NCBI GenBank assembly: GCA_964478625.1
Contig: CAYZJH010000002.1
Coordinates: forward strand, 62,001 to 126,000
DNA from: SKZT01 sp964478625
Lineage (GTDB): Bacteria > Desulfobacterota > Desulfobacteria > Desulfobacterales > SKZT01
Reading direction: 5' to 3'
DNA: 64,000 nt
The notes below the pieces were generated by a model, which was given only the letters and a program-made list of their open reading frames with translations, did not search any database and was not told the origin of the DNA. Below are positions 9,887-19,257 of the stretch, piece by piece; within the stretch, counting starts at the first letter, position 1; every line of letters starts with the position of its first letter. A program made the position numbers and the translations under genes.

Positions 9887-10666
9887 ATGGCAGAAAAAAG
9901 AACTTGTGATCTTGTTGGAAAAAAAGGATTAATTCTTGGTATTGCAAACCAGGAGTCTATTGCGTATGGTTTTGCCAAGGCCTTTCGGTCCCTGGGAGCA
10001 GATTTGGCGATAACTTATTTGAATGAAAAGGCAAAGCCTTATGTAGAACCTCTGGCAAAATCTTTGGATGTCTCAATTTTTTTGCCTTGCGATGTCCGTG
10101 AAAAAGGTCAATTGGAGACTGTCTTCGAAAAGATTAGCCATTCATGGGGAATCCTGGATTTTGTTGTCCACTCCATCGCTTTTGCACCTCGTGAGGATCT
10201 TCACGGTCGGGTTGTGGATTGTTCCCAGGAAGGCTTTTCATTGGCCATGGATGTTTCATGCCATTCATTCATAAGAGTGGCCAGGCATGCTGAACCGCTC
10301 ATGAAAGATGGCGGATCTTTGTTTACAATGAGTTTCTATGGTGCAGAAAAGGTTGTTGCGCATTATAATTTGATGGGGCCGGTAAAAGCCGCCTTAGAGG
10401 CATCAGTACGCTATATGGCTCATGAATTGGGCCCAAAAGGGATTCGGGTGTATGCCATATCGCCGGGACCGGTAAAAACCCGTGCCGCTTCCGGAATCGA
10501 CAGGTTTGATGAATTGATGAACCGAGCAGCCGAGCGTGCACCTGTAAACAAACTCCTTTCCATTGATGATGTAGGTATGGCAACCGCGATGCTGGCAACG
10601 GATGCTGCAAAACTCATCACCGGTGTTACGCAGTATATTGACGGAGGATATCATATTCTCGGATGA
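9887..10666 (+). CDS. fabI: Enoyl-[acyl-carrier-protein] reductase FabI (NADH)
   Basis: This 259-residue short-chain dehydrogenase of the FabI type has the N-terminal KGLILGIANQESIAYG nucleotide-binding stretch and the catalytic Tyr-x6-Lys (YNLMGPVK). It reduces trans-2-enoyl-ACP in the last step of each fatty acid elongation round. The ATG at 9887 is preferred over an in-frame ATG at 9854 because it has a strong AAAGGGGG ribosome binding site and gives the usual FabI N-terminus and length. It is transcribed away from pfaC. It may serve housekeeping synthesis only, since PUFA synthases use their own PfaD-type reductase. Confidence 0.93.
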   Translation: MAEKRTCDLVGKKGLILGIANQESIAYGFAKAFRSLGADLAITYLNEKAKPYVEPLAKSLDVSIFLPCDVREKGQLETVFEKISHSWGILDFVVHSIAFAPREDLHGRVVDCSQEGFSLAMDVSCHSFIRVARHAEPLMKDGGSLFTMSFYGAEKVVAHYNLMGPVKAALEASVRYMAHELGPKGIRVYAISPGPVKTRAASGIDRFDELMNRAAERAPVNKLLSIDDVGMATAMLATDAAKLITGVTQYIDGGYHILG

Positions 10667-10700
10667 TTTTTTCGATAGCGAACTTATTAAAGGCATGATA

Positions 10701-12377
10701 ATGAAAAGGATTGTCGGTTCTGTCTGTTGGATGGTTTTCCTGATTTCGGTTCCATCATTTTTGTTTGCGTATCACGATGTATCTCCACAACTTGCCGGTT
10801 TATTGAAAAGCCGGATCGAGATTGTTGATAAATCTCCTATATTATATGCCGCCGGAAAAAAGCTTCATTCTGTTGATGCACTTCCAAGATTCTATTCACT
10901 GCGAAACTTTCAGCCGGCCTGGATTGTGGGAGGAAAGCCTAACGAGCATGCGGCCACGTTTTTGACTGCCTTAAGCTCCGCTGATCAGCATGGGCTCCGG
11001 CCGGAAATATATCATTACCAAATAATCATGGAAAAACTGGAGGCTTTGAAAGAGATTGAACAATTAAGCCGGGAGCCTGATATTTATATATTAACGGATC
11101 TGGATTTGCTTCTGACGGATTCCTTTTTAACCTACGGATCCCATTTGCTGGCTGGTCAGGTAAACCCGGAAACTTTCGATCCGGAATGGATTGCAAACCG
11201 GCGTGGCGCAGATATGGCGACAATATTACAAGAGGCGCTGGTATCCGGAAAAATTTATGAATCTTTGAGGTCACTCTGGCCTAAACACGAGGGGTATACT
11301 CGTTTATATGAAACCTACCAACAGTATCGGTTGCTTTTGGAAAATGGTGTCAGATGGCCTTTCGTGGAAGCCGGCCCCAAAATGCAATTGGGAGATCATC
11401 ATAATCGGGTTGCGATACTTCGCTCAAGACTAGCGGATGAACCCGAATTGCATCCGGGGTTTTTAGCCGGTGAAACCAATGTATTTGATAAAAACCTTAA
11501 AATGGCGGTGATTGATTTTCAAAGCAGGCATGGACTGGATATGGATGGGGTTGTTGGGCCTGCTACCTTGGCGGCATTGAATATTTCCCTGGAAGAAAAA
11601 TTGGAACGGATCAGATTAAATCTTGAACGATGGCGATGGCTTCCCGAAAATCTCGGCTACCGCAGTGTCCAGGTCAATATTGCGGATTTTCAATTAAAAG
11701 TGGTTGAACACGAGCAAACTGTTCTGGAGATGAAAATTATCGTAGGAAAAAACTATAGGCAAACTCCGGTTTTCAGCGATAAGATCACCTACATGGTGCT
11801 AAACCCGACTTGGTATGTACCCCAAAGTATTGCCGTGAACGACAAATTACCACTGATCAAAAAAAATCCACGATATCTGGCACAACAAAAAATGCGGGTA
11901 TTTTCCGGTTGGAGTGCAGATGCAAGGGAAATCAATCCATACCATATCGATTGGACAAGGGTGACTGAGTCCAATTTTTCCTACAGACTTCGCCAGGACC
12001 CCGGTCCCAACAATGCCCTGGGTCGAATAAAATTCATGTTTCCCAACCGCTTTAACGTCTATCTCCATGACACACCTTCACGGGAACTTTTCAACAAAAC
12101 CAACCGCACTTTCAGCTCCGGATGCATCCGTATTCAAAAACCTGAAGAACTTGCTCTGTATCTTCTCAAAGATGACCCACGGTGGAATCCTGAAAAATTC
12201 CGCAACACCTTGGATACCATGAAAGAACAATCCATCAGACTGCCGGAACCTGTACCCGTTCATCTGCTTTACTGGACTGTGTTTGTCGATGACGATGGTG
12301 TTGTTCAGTTTAGAAATGATATTTATGGAAGGGATGCTCAACTGGCAAATGCTTTGGAAACAAAATTCGGAAAATAA
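10701..12377 (+). CDS. L,D-transpeptidase of the LdtD/YcbB type
   Basis: The protein begins with a signal peptide (Lys-Arg, hydrophobic core, cleavage near residue 23). A scaffold domain follows, then a peptidoglycan-binding domain around residues 230-300 (FDKNLKMAVIDFQSRHG, VVGPATLAALN). The YkuD catalytic domain has His456 and Cys475 in SSGCIRI. It makes 3-3 meso-DAP crosslinks or attaches partners to peptidoglycan in the periplasm. At about 558 residues it matches the long LdtD class. ATG 10701, with AAAGG 7 nt upstream, is preferred over 10695. It starts 34 nt after fabI. Confidence 0.9.
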   Translation: MKRIVGSVCWMVFLISVPSFLFAYHDVSPQLAGLLKSRIEIVDKSPILYAAGKKLHSVDALPRFYSLRNFQPAWIVGGKPNEHAATFLTALSSADQHGLRPEIYHYQIIMEKLEALKEIEQLSREPDIYILTDLDLLLTDSFLTYGSHLLAGQVNPETFDPEWIANRRGADMATILQEALVSGKIYESLRSLWPKHEGYTRLYETYQQYRLLLENGVRWPFVEAGPKMQLGDHHNRVAILRSRLADEPELHPGFLAGETNVFDKNLKMAVIDFQSRHGLDMDGVVGPATLAALNISLEEKLERIRLNLERWRWLPENLGYRSVQVNIADFQLKVVEHEQTVLEMKIIVGKNYRQTPVFSDKITYMVLNPTWYVPQSIAVNDKLPLIKKNPRYLAQQKMRVFSGWSADAREINPYHIDWTRVTESNFSYRLRQDPGPNNALGRIKFMFPNRFNVYLHDTPSRELFNKTNRTFSSGCIRIQKPEELALYLLKDDPRWNPEKFRNTLDTMKEQSIRLPEPVPVHLLYWTVFVDDDGVVQFRNDIYGRDAQLANALETKFGK

Positions 12378-12565
12378 TCATATACGGTATCCGGACAATA
12401 AAATCTTGAAGCATAATTTTTTGAAAAACCCAGTAGGTGCTAAAAATTTATTGCTCAAAAAAACCCTATGGCTCCTTCTTCAAAATACAACGACCTCTTA
12501 TCATAATAGCATTCAAGGTTATGGTATCCTCCCAAATATTCGGCTGAAATGACAGGAGATTTCCC

Positions 12566-13630
12566 ATGTCCCGCTTTATAAAAAAAGTATCCACAAAAGC
12601 AGGGCTTCCTCCAGGAGCACTGGTGCATATCGGAATTGAAAGAACTGAAAAAGTCATCATTTCGGTGATGGATTTTGATCATGATCATTTGCAGGAAACT
12701 ACTCTCGGTAAAATCGATGACCTGTTTTCATACCAGCAACCCTTTGCCTGGAGATGGATTAATGTCAATGGGGTACACCAGGTCGAGTTAATCGAAAGAA
12801 TCGGAAAAAACTTCAATATTCACCCCTTAACCATGGAAGATATTGTCAATACAGGCCAGCGTTCAAAAGTGGAGGATTATGAGAATTACCTCTATCTGGT
12901 TTCCAGAATGGTCTACTTCGATGAATCAATCGATGAATTCCATTCTGAACAGATTAGTATCGTTTTAGGAGATGGATTTTTAATTTCATTTCAGGAAATT
13001 GAAGGTGATGTTTTCGAGGGGGTCCGGGAAAGAATCCGTAAGGGGAGGGGAAGGATCCGTCAATCAGGATGTGATTACCTTGCCTATTCCTTGCTCGATG
13101 CCATTGTGGACCATTATTTTGTCGTATTGGGTGTATTCGGAAATAAAATTGAAATGTTGGATGAAGAGCTTCTGGAAAATCCCCGTCCGGAAACTTCCCG
13201 GATGATCCATGAAATGAAGCGAGAGATGATTTATTTAAGAAAACAGATATGGCCATTGCGTGAAGTGTTGGGAAACCTTTCCAAGGCCGATTCCGGTTTG
13301 ATTAAAGAATTTACGATGGTCTATTTAAGAGATGTTTACGATCACACAATTCAGGTCATGGATACTGTAGAATCCTACAGAGATATTCTTTCCGGAATGA
13401 TGGACAACTACTTGTCTGCAGTGAGCAACAAAATGAATGAGGTGATGAAATTGTTGACCATCATCGCCACCATATTTATTCCCATCACCTTTGTTGTGGG
13501 GGTTTACGGAATGAATTTTGAGTATATGCCGGAACTGAAATGGAAATGGGGTTATTTTGCGGTTCTGGGATTTATGCTTTGTGTGGTAGTCTTCATGCTA
13601 GTTTTTTTTAAAAGAAAAAAGTGGTTATAA
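12566..13630 (+). CDS. corA: CorA magnesium/cobalt transporter
   Basis: This 354-residue CorA has a large cytoplasmic domain (WRWINVNGVH, helices around residues 200-290) and two C-terminal membrane helices. The GMN selectivity motif is at residues 315-317 in GVYGMNFEYMP. A CAGGAGATTT ribosome binding site precedes the ATG. A decayed second copy of a related N-terminus lies at 19298. The hybrid kinase follows 40 nt later, but nothing shows that they are functionally linked. Confidence 0.95.
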   Translation: MSRFIKKVSTKAGLPPGALVHIGIERTEKVIISVMDFDHDHLQETTLGKIDDLFSYQQPFAWRWINVNGVHQVELIERIGKNFNIHPLTMEDIVNTGQRSKVEDYENYLYLVSRMVYFDESIDEFHSEQISIVLGDGFLISFQEIEGDVFEGVRERIRKGRGRIRQSGCDYLAYSLLDAIVDHYFVVLGVFGNKIEMLDEELLENPRPETSRMIHEMKREMIYLRKQIWPLREVLGNLSKADSGLIKEFTMVYLRDVYDHTIQVMDTVESYRDILSGMMDNYLSAVSNKMNEVMKLLTIIATIFIPITFVVGVYGMNFEYMPELKWKWGYFAVLGFMLCVVVFMLVFFKRKKWL

Positions 13631-13670
13631 TAATACAGATTCTCCAATTAGTCCCTGGGACAAGAAAATA

Positions 13671-15593
13671 ATGGAAAAGCCCGAGTTCAGAAAATTGGCC
13701 GAAGAGTCAGTCATATTGGAAAGTATTCCCGCCATTGTCAACGTTATAGATTTGCAGACCCATGAAATTGTATTCATGAACAAATACGCAATAGAATTTT
13801 ATGGAAAAGATGGTGTTGGGAAGCAGTGCTACAAAATTTTTCATCATTTCGATTTACCCTGCTCTTTCTGTAATAACCCGGAATTGCTTAAAAAAAAGGA
13901 TGGACACATTGAACGGTGGGAATATTACAGTCAAGCCTTTAATCGCTATTTCATGACCACCAATAGATTGATCCGATGGCCTGACGGGCGCAAAGTCAAG
14001 TTTGAATTTTCCATCGATATTACCGAACGTAAGCAGGCAGAGGAGGCCCTTCGCCAAAGTGAAGAGGATTACCATCAGTTGTTTGAGGCGGAATCCGATG
14101 CTATTTTTCTCATCGACAATACCACCGGAACCATTTTGCAAGCCAACAGGGCTGCCTGCAAGATGTATGGGTATAGCAGTGAAGAATTGCTGACAATGAA
14201 AAATACGGACCTCTCCGCCGAACCGGAACAGACCCTAAAAGTAACAAAGGAAATGCCACCTGTGACGGATCAGGTTATGACCATTCCACTTCGTTGGCAT
14301 CGCAACAAAGAAGGAAAACATTTTCCGGTGGAGATCACCGGGCGTTTTTTTCTGAGAAAAGGTCGGCCGGTGCATATTGCAGCGATCCGTGACATATCGG
14401 AACGAAGGCATGCAGAGGAGGAACGGGAAAAATTACAGGCCAGGTTAAATCAGGCTCAAAAAATGGAATCCGTAGGCCGTTTGGCCGGAGGAGTTGCCCA
14501 CGATTTTAACAATATGCTCAATGTGATCATCGGTAATGCAGAGCTTATTTTAGACACGATGACTCCGAATGATCTGATTCAAGACCCTCTTCAGGAAATT
14601 CTCAAGGCGGCATACCGTTCCGCGGAAATAACCCGGCACTTGCTGGCTTTTGCCCGCAAACAAATCATCGCACCGCAGGTTCTTGATTTGAATGAAACGG
14701 TCGAGAGAATGCTCAAGATGCTTCGACGACTTATTGGAGAGGACATTGATTTAACCTGGTTTCCTGGAAGAAAGTTGTGGCCGGTGAAGATGGACCCATC
14801 ACAAATCGATCAGATTCTGGCCAACCTGTGTGTGAATGCAAGAGATGCTATTTCGGGTGTGGGCAAACTCACCATTGAAACAGCCAACGTGTTCTGTGAT
14901 GAGGGATATCGTTTTGGTCATAATGCTTTTGTGCCGGGTGAGTATGTGCTTTTGGCTGTAAGTGATAACGGGTGCGGTATGGATAAAGAGACTTTGGATA
15001 ATCTTTTTGAACCATTTTTTACCACCAAGGATGTAGACAAAGGAACCGGACTCGGACTTGCCATGGTTTATGGGGTTGTCCAGCAAAATAACGGATTCAT
15101 CAACGTTTATAGTGAACCTCAAAACGGGACCACATTCAAACTCTATTTGCCCCGGTACAAAAGCGTTCCAGAATCAACCCTCCAAAAAATCGATTCGGAT
15201 CTGCCAATAACCACTGGATCTGAAACCATCCTGCTGGTAGAGGATGAACCGGCGATTCTAAAGATGACGATGAAAATGCTTAATAATCTCGGCTACACGG
15301 TTTTGGCTTCTGCAACTCCCGGCGAAGCTCTTGCTCTGGCCCAGGCGCACAAAGGCCATATTGATTTGCTCCTCACCGATGTGGTCATGCCCGAGATGAA
15401 CGGTCGGGATCTGTCCGGACAACTGAAAGCATATTACCCGAATCTCAAAACCCTTTTCATGTCCGGGTATACCGCCAACGTGATCGCCCATCATGGGGTA
15501 TTGGATGAGGGAGTGAATTTTGTCCACAAGCCCTTTTCCAAAATAGAAATCGCCAAAAAAGTTCGCCTTGCGCTGGAAGGAAAGAAAGAATAA
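13671..15593 (+). CDS. Hybrid sensor histidine kinase (PAS-PAS-HisKA-HATPase-REC)
   Basis: This 640-residue protein has two N-terminal PAS domains (about 10-125, with Cys residues in CSFCNNPE, and about 128-255). A short linker leads to an HisKA domain with phospho-accepting His277 in VAHDFNN. The ATPase domain has the N box (LCVNARDAI), G1 box (DNGCGMD) and G2 box (GTGLGLAMV). A C-terminal receiver domain has Asp570 in LLTDVVMP. No membrane segment or signal peptide is visible, so it should sense a cytoplasmic cue. No separate response regulator is adjacent; output would need a phosphotransfer partner elsewhere. Confidence 0.92.
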   Translation: MEKPEFRKLAEESVILESIPAIVNVIDLQTHEIVFMNKYAIEFYGKDGVGKQCYKIFHHFDLPCSFCNNPELLKKKDGHIERWEYYSQAFNRYFMTTNRLIRWPDGRKVKFEFSIDITERKQAEEALRQSEEDYHQLFEAESDAIFLIDNTTGTILQANRAACKMYGYSSEELLTMKNTDLSAEPEQTLKVTKEMPPVTDQVMTIPLRWHRNKEGKHFPVEITGRFFLRKGRPVHIAAIRDISERRHAEEEREKLQARLNQAQKMESVGRLAGGVAHDFNNMLNVIIGNAELILDTMTPNDLIQDPLQEILKAAYRSAEITRHLLAFARKQIIAPQVLDLNETVERMLKMLRRLIGEDIDLTWFPGRKLWPVKMDPSQIDQILANLCVNARDAISGVGKLTIETANVFCDEGYRFGHNAFVPGEYVLLAVSDNGCGMDKETLDNLFEPFFTTKDVDKGTGLGLAMVYGVVQQNNGFINVYSEPQNGTTFKLYLPRYKSVPESTLQKIDSDLPITTGSETILLVEDEPAILKMTMKMLNNLGYTVLASATPGEALALAQAHKGHIDLLLTDVVMPEMNGRDLSGQLKAYYPNLKTLFMSGYTANVIAHHGVLDEGVNFVHKPFSKIEIAKKVRLALEGKKE

Positions 15594-15612
15594 AATCATC
15601 GTGTTTTTAATG

Positions 15613-15641
15613 TTGACAAATAAGTTCTCATCTGTTTTGAT
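15613..15641 (+). promoter_or_regulatory. Probable sigma70-type promoter for the OpuC-like operon
   Basis: A perfect TTGACA (15613-15618) is followed after exactly 17 bases by TTTGAT (15636-15641, 4 of 6 matches to TATAAT). It lies in the gap after the hybrid kinase and about 140 nt upstream of the first ABC permease gene. Spacing and orientation fit, but no transcription data are available. Confidence 0.45.
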
Positions 15642-15780
15642 CAAAGAAAATAGACAAGATTCCTATCTTTTTCCTGAACGTCATTAATCAGTTGGTCTCT
15701 GGCGGCAGTTTCGCAAAATATTAGTCAAAATCCGGCGTCATTGCAATCTGATTTTTTTTTAGCAATTGGGAGGAAAAGCC

Positions 15781-16434
15781 ATGGATATATGGCAATTTAT
15801 TTCCCAAAATTGGCATGAACTATTTTTTTTGTTTGGCCAGCATGCCTATATTGTAGGCATTGCCATCGTTATTGCCATTGTTACCGGAGTGCCCATCGGT
15901 ATCTGGATCAGTTTTAATAAAAAAGCGGCTGAAATTGTCCTGTATATCGCCGGCATTATTATGACAGTGCCGTCCATTGCCCTGTTCGGTATCATGATCC
16001 CGGTTTTATCCGTATTCGGTCACGGCATCGGCAGTGTTCCCGCCATCGTGGCCCTGGTGCTTTATGCCCAGTTGCCCATTCTTCGCAACACCTACGCTGC
16101 GATCAAAAACGTGAACCCCAATATTATTGATGCCGGAGTGGGCATGGGAATGACCCGAATGCAGGTATTGTTCAAGGTTCAGTTACCCATGGCCCTGAGC
16201 GTTATTTTTGCCGGTATTCGGGTTGCAGTGGTCATGTCGATCGGTATCGGGGCCATCGCCGCTTACATCGGCGCCGGTGGCCTGGGACACTATATTTTCA
16301 TGGGCATCAACCAGACCTATGATGCCATGATCAAAGTTGGCGCCGTAAGTGTGGCCATTCTGGCCATGTTGGTGGATTATATTTTCGGTCTGATCGAAAA
16401 AAGACTGGTCAGCAAAGGATTGAGAGTACCATGA
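15781..16434 (+). CDS. Compatible-solute ABC transporter permease (OpuC-type)
   Basis: This 217-residue inner-membrane permease has about six helices and the EAA-like loop DAGVGMGMTRMQVLFKVQLP, typical of the glycine betaine/carnitine/choline (OpuB/OpuC, ProW-like) family. The ATG at 15781 has a strong GGGAGG ribosome binding site; an in-frame TTG 15 nt upstream lies within that site and is unlikely to be the start. Its stop overlaps the ATPase start (ATGA), so the four genes are translated together. Which solute it moves cannot be read from sequence. Confidence 0.9.
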   Translation: MDIWQFISQNWHELFFLFGQHAYIVGIAIVIAIVTGVPIGIWISFNKKAAEIVLYIAGIIMTVPSIALFGIMIPVLSVFGHGIGSVPAIVALVLYAQLPILRNTYAAIKNVNPNIIDAGVGMGMTRMQVLFKVQLPMALSVIFAGIRVAVVMSIGIGAIAAYIGAGGLGHYIFMGINQTYDAMIKVGAVSVAILAMLVDYIFGLIEKRLVSKGLRVP

Positions 16435-17588
16435 TTACCTTTGAACGCGTTACCAAAATATACCCCGGATCCGCTGTTCCTGCAATCGACCACGTCAGTT
16501 TTGAAGTTCCAAAAGGGGAAATCTGCGTGGTGATCGGTCCTTCCGGATGCGGTAAAACCACCCTCATGCGAATGATTAATCGGTTGATTCCGATTACCTC
16601 CGGAAAAATATCCATAAACGGGCAAAACGTTGCAGAAATGGATGTGATCAAACTGCGGCGCGGAATTGGTTATGCCATTCAGCAAATCGGTCTGTTTCCT
16701 CACATGACGGTTTTCGACAACATCGCTACCGTACCCAGGCTGCTCAACTGGGATAAAAAACGGATCGAACAAAGAGTGGACGAATTGCTGAGTTTAGCTG
16801 GTCTGGAACCGGATGTGTTTCGTTTTCGATATCCCCGGGAATTAAGCGGCGGCCAGGCCCAGCGGATCGGCGTTATCCGAGCTTTGGCTACCGATCCACC
16901 TGTGATGCTCATGGATGAACCTTTTGGTGCCATCGACCCTATTAACCGGGAGGTGCTGCAGGATGAATTTCTCAAAATTCAGGAGAAGGTCAAAAAGACA
17001 ATCATCTTTGTCACCCATGACATTCATGAAGCCATCAAGATGGGCGATAAGATCGCACTGCTGGAGGCCGGCCGTCTGGTTCAGTATGATACGCCCGAGG
17101 GCTTGCTGGTGGCCCCCAAAAATCGTTTTGTCAAGGATTTTGTAGGGGCGGACCGTGCCTTGAAGCGACTGGATCTGATGAAGGTCAGGGATGCCATGAT
17201 GCGCAATCCTGTGCATTGTCATGCGGATGATGATGCTGAAGTCGTTGCAAAGCACATGATGGAAAATGACCTGACCTTTTTGCTGGTGGCCGAGGATCAG
17301 GACAATCTGCACGGATATGTCAACCTGTATGAACTGAAAGGTCATCACGGCAAAGTCAAGGATTTGGTCAGGCCCATGACCATCACGGTCAGACCCGGAC
17401 AGAATCTGAAAGAAGCTCTCAGCAAAATGTTATCCTATGATCTTGGCATCGTGGTGGTCATCGATGATGACGGAAAACTGCAGGGAGTGTTAAATACCCG
17501 TACATTGCTCTCTGTTGTGGGAGAAACCTATGATGAACGAGGTGGTGTCTGGGGTAAAATCACACCCAGAGGGAAAATTTCATCATGA
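16431..17588 (+). CDS. Compatible-solute ABC transporter ATPase with tandem CBS domains (OpuCA-type)
   Basis: This 385-residue ATPase has Walker A (GPSGCGKTT), the signature LSGGQAQRIG, Walker B (VMLMDEPFGAID) and an H-loop (VTHDIHEA). A CBS pair occupies about residues 250-370 (MRNPVHCHADDDAEV and VRPMTITVRPGQNL). In OpuA/OpuC transporters the CBS pair senses ionic strength or cyclic-di-AMP and gates uptake. It overlaps both neighbouring permease genes by four bases. Confidence 0.93.
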   Translation: MITFERVTKIYPGSAVPAIDHVSFEVPKGEICVVIGPSGCGKTTLMRMINRLIPITSGKISINGQNVAEMDVIKLRRGIGYAIQQIGLFPHMTVFDNIATVPRLLNWDKKRIEQRVDELLSLAGLEPDVFRFRYPRELSGGQAQRIGVIRALATDPPVMLMDEPFGAIDPINREVLQDEFLKIQEKVKKTIIFVTHDIHEAIKMGDKIALLEAGRLVQYDTPEGLLVAPKNRFVKDFVGADRALKRLDLMKVRDAMMRNPVHCHADDDAEVVAKHMMENDLTFLLVAEDQDNLHGYVNLYELKGHHGKVKDLVRPMTITVRPGQNLKEALSKMLSYDLGIVVVIDDDGKLQGVLNTRTLLSVVGETYDERGGVWGKITPRGKISS

Positions 17589-18322
17589 TAGATGACAGGT
17601 TTTCAGGTTCCAATGACAGGATTTGGCTGTGGATTGCCGTGATTGCGGCTTTTGCCGGCGGTGCTTTTGTTCAGCAGATGGGTTTTTTTGACTTTGTGAA
17701 AAAAAATCCTGGAGAAATCTGGAAGCTTCTCAATGAGCATATCTACCTTGTAGGAGTTTCCAGTGCCATTTCGATCAGCATCGGGGTACCGACCGGCATT
17801 CTGCTGACACGGGGATTTATGAGGCGTTACCGGGAATGGGTGCTTAATATCCTGGGAATCTGCCAGACGGTTCCTTCATTGGCGGTCATCGCCATCTCCA
17901 TGACCTATATCGGCATTGGAACCAAAACGGCGATTTTTGCACTGGTTATTTATGGTCTGCTGCCAATCATCCGCAACACGGTGGCTGGCTTGGCCGGGGT
18001 AGACCCTGTCATACTGGATGCCGGACGGGGCATGGGAATGAGTGCCGGCCAGTTGCTGTTCAAGGTAGAACTGCCCAATGCCATGTATATTATCCTTACT
18101 GGTATTCGGACGTCCACGGTAATTAATGTGGGCACGGCAGCCATGAGTTTTCTCGTGGGTGGAGGAGGGCTTGGGGATCTGATTTTTACCGGCATTGCCA
18201 TGGTTGATCCGGCCTATATGCTGGCTGGTGCAATTCCCACGGCATGTCTGGCGGTTTTTATGAACTGGGGATTCGGAAAGATTGAAAAATGGATTGTAAG
18301 CCCCGGTCTCATTTACGACTGA
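17585..18322 (+). CDS. Compatible-solute ABC transporter permease (OpuC-type), second copy
   Basis: This 245-residue integral membrane permease is related to the first permease; it carries the equivalent loop DAGRGMGMSAGQLLFKVELP and a GTAAMSFLVGGGGLGD region. Two different permeases flanking the ATPase gene indicate a heterodimeric membrane channel, as in OpuC. The N-terminus is about 25 residues longer than that of its partner. It overlaps the ATPase gene by four bases and precedes the binding-protein gene by 17 nt. Confidence 0.9.
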   Translation: MIDDRFSGSNDRIWLWIAVIAAFAGGAFVQQMGFFDFVKKNPGEIWKLLNEHIYLVGVSSAISISIGVPTGILLTRGFMRRYREWVLNILGICQTVPSLAVIAISMTYIGIGTKTAIFALVIYGLLPIIRNTVAGLAGVDPVILDAGRGMGMSAGQLLFKVELPNAMYIILTGIRTSTVINVGTAAMSFLVGGGGLGDLIFTGIAMVDPAYMLAGAIPTACLAVFMNWGFGKIEKWIVSPGLIYD

Positions 18323-18342
18323 ATCAATGAAAGGAGAAAATG

Positions 18343-19257
18343 ATGAGAAAAAAAATAATTATTTCGGCAGCTTTTGCGGGTATGCTTCTTTTCACGCTTT
18401 TTTCACCGTTAAACGGTATAGCGGCGGACAAAAAGCTGGTGGTGGGGGCCAAAAATTTTACAGAACAGCGTATCCTGGGCTATATCATGATCGAACTACT
18501 TGAAAAACATGGATTTTCATGCCGGGACCGTACCGGTCTGGGAGGAACGCTGGTGGCCCGAAATGCCCTGGAAAACCGTCAGATCGATATTTACATGGAA
18601 TATACGGGCACCGGCCTGATCACCATTTTAAAGCATGAAACCCCGATTACCGATCCGCAACAATGTTATGACACAGTCAAAGCAGAGGATTTTGAAAAAA
18701 ATGGATTGGTATGGCTCCCCTATATGTCCTTCAACAATACCTATTGCCTGCTGATGAAAAGGCAGGAAGCCCAAAACCTGAATATCAAAACCTTGTCGGA
18801 TCTGTCCGCCTATGTCAAGGCCAACCCAGATGCCATTAATTTCGGCACCAATGAAGAATTCTATGCTCGTCCCGATGGTTACAAACCCTTGCAGGAAACA
18901 TACGGGTTTGAATTTCCCGAGCGGCAGATCAAAAAAATGGCTCCGGGACTGCTCTATCAGGGATTGAGAGACGGGCAACTGAATGTGGCCATGGGTTTTG
19001 CCACCGATGGCAGAATCAAAGGGTTTGACCTGGTGGTACTGGAGGATGACAGAAACTTTTTTCCGGTGTATAATCCTGCGCCGGTAGTCCACAAGGAAAC
19101 CGCGGAAAAATATCCGGAGCTGGAGGAAATTTTCAGAAAACTGGGGGAAAAGCTCGACACCGAAGCCATGACCGGTTTAAATTACCAGGTGGATGTAGAG
19201 CGCAAATCGCCGAGAAAAGCCGCAGCAGACTGGTTAAAAAGCGTGGGGTTGATTTAA
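18343..19257 (+). CDS. Compatible-solute ABC transporter substrate-binding protein (OpuAC/OpuCC family)
   Basis: The protein starts with a signal peptide ending near NGIAA, followed by the family hallmark VVGAKNFTEQRILGY. It lacks a lipobox Cys, so it should be a free periplasmic protein. Conserved segments include DRTGLGGTLVARNAL and YMEYTGTG, typical of quaternary-ammonium-compound binding proteins. Two adjacent ATGs exist (18340, 18343); AGGAG spacing of 6 nt favours 18343. It closes the four-gene operon. Confidence 0.9.
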   Translation: MRKKIIISAAFAGMLLFTLFSPLNGIAADKKLVVGAKNFTEQRILGYIMIELLEKHGFSCRDRTGLGGTLVARNALENRQIDIYMEYTGTGLITILKHETPITDPQQCYDTVKAEDFEKNGLVWLPYMSFNNTYCLLMKRQEAQNLNIKTLSDLSAYVKANPDAINFGTNEEFYARPDGYKPLQETYGFEFPERQIKKMAPGLLYQGLRDGQLNVAMGFATDGRIKGFDLVVLEDDRNFFPVYNPAPVVHKETAEKYPELEEIFRKLGEKLDTEAMTGLNYQVDVERKSPRKAAADWLKSVGLI

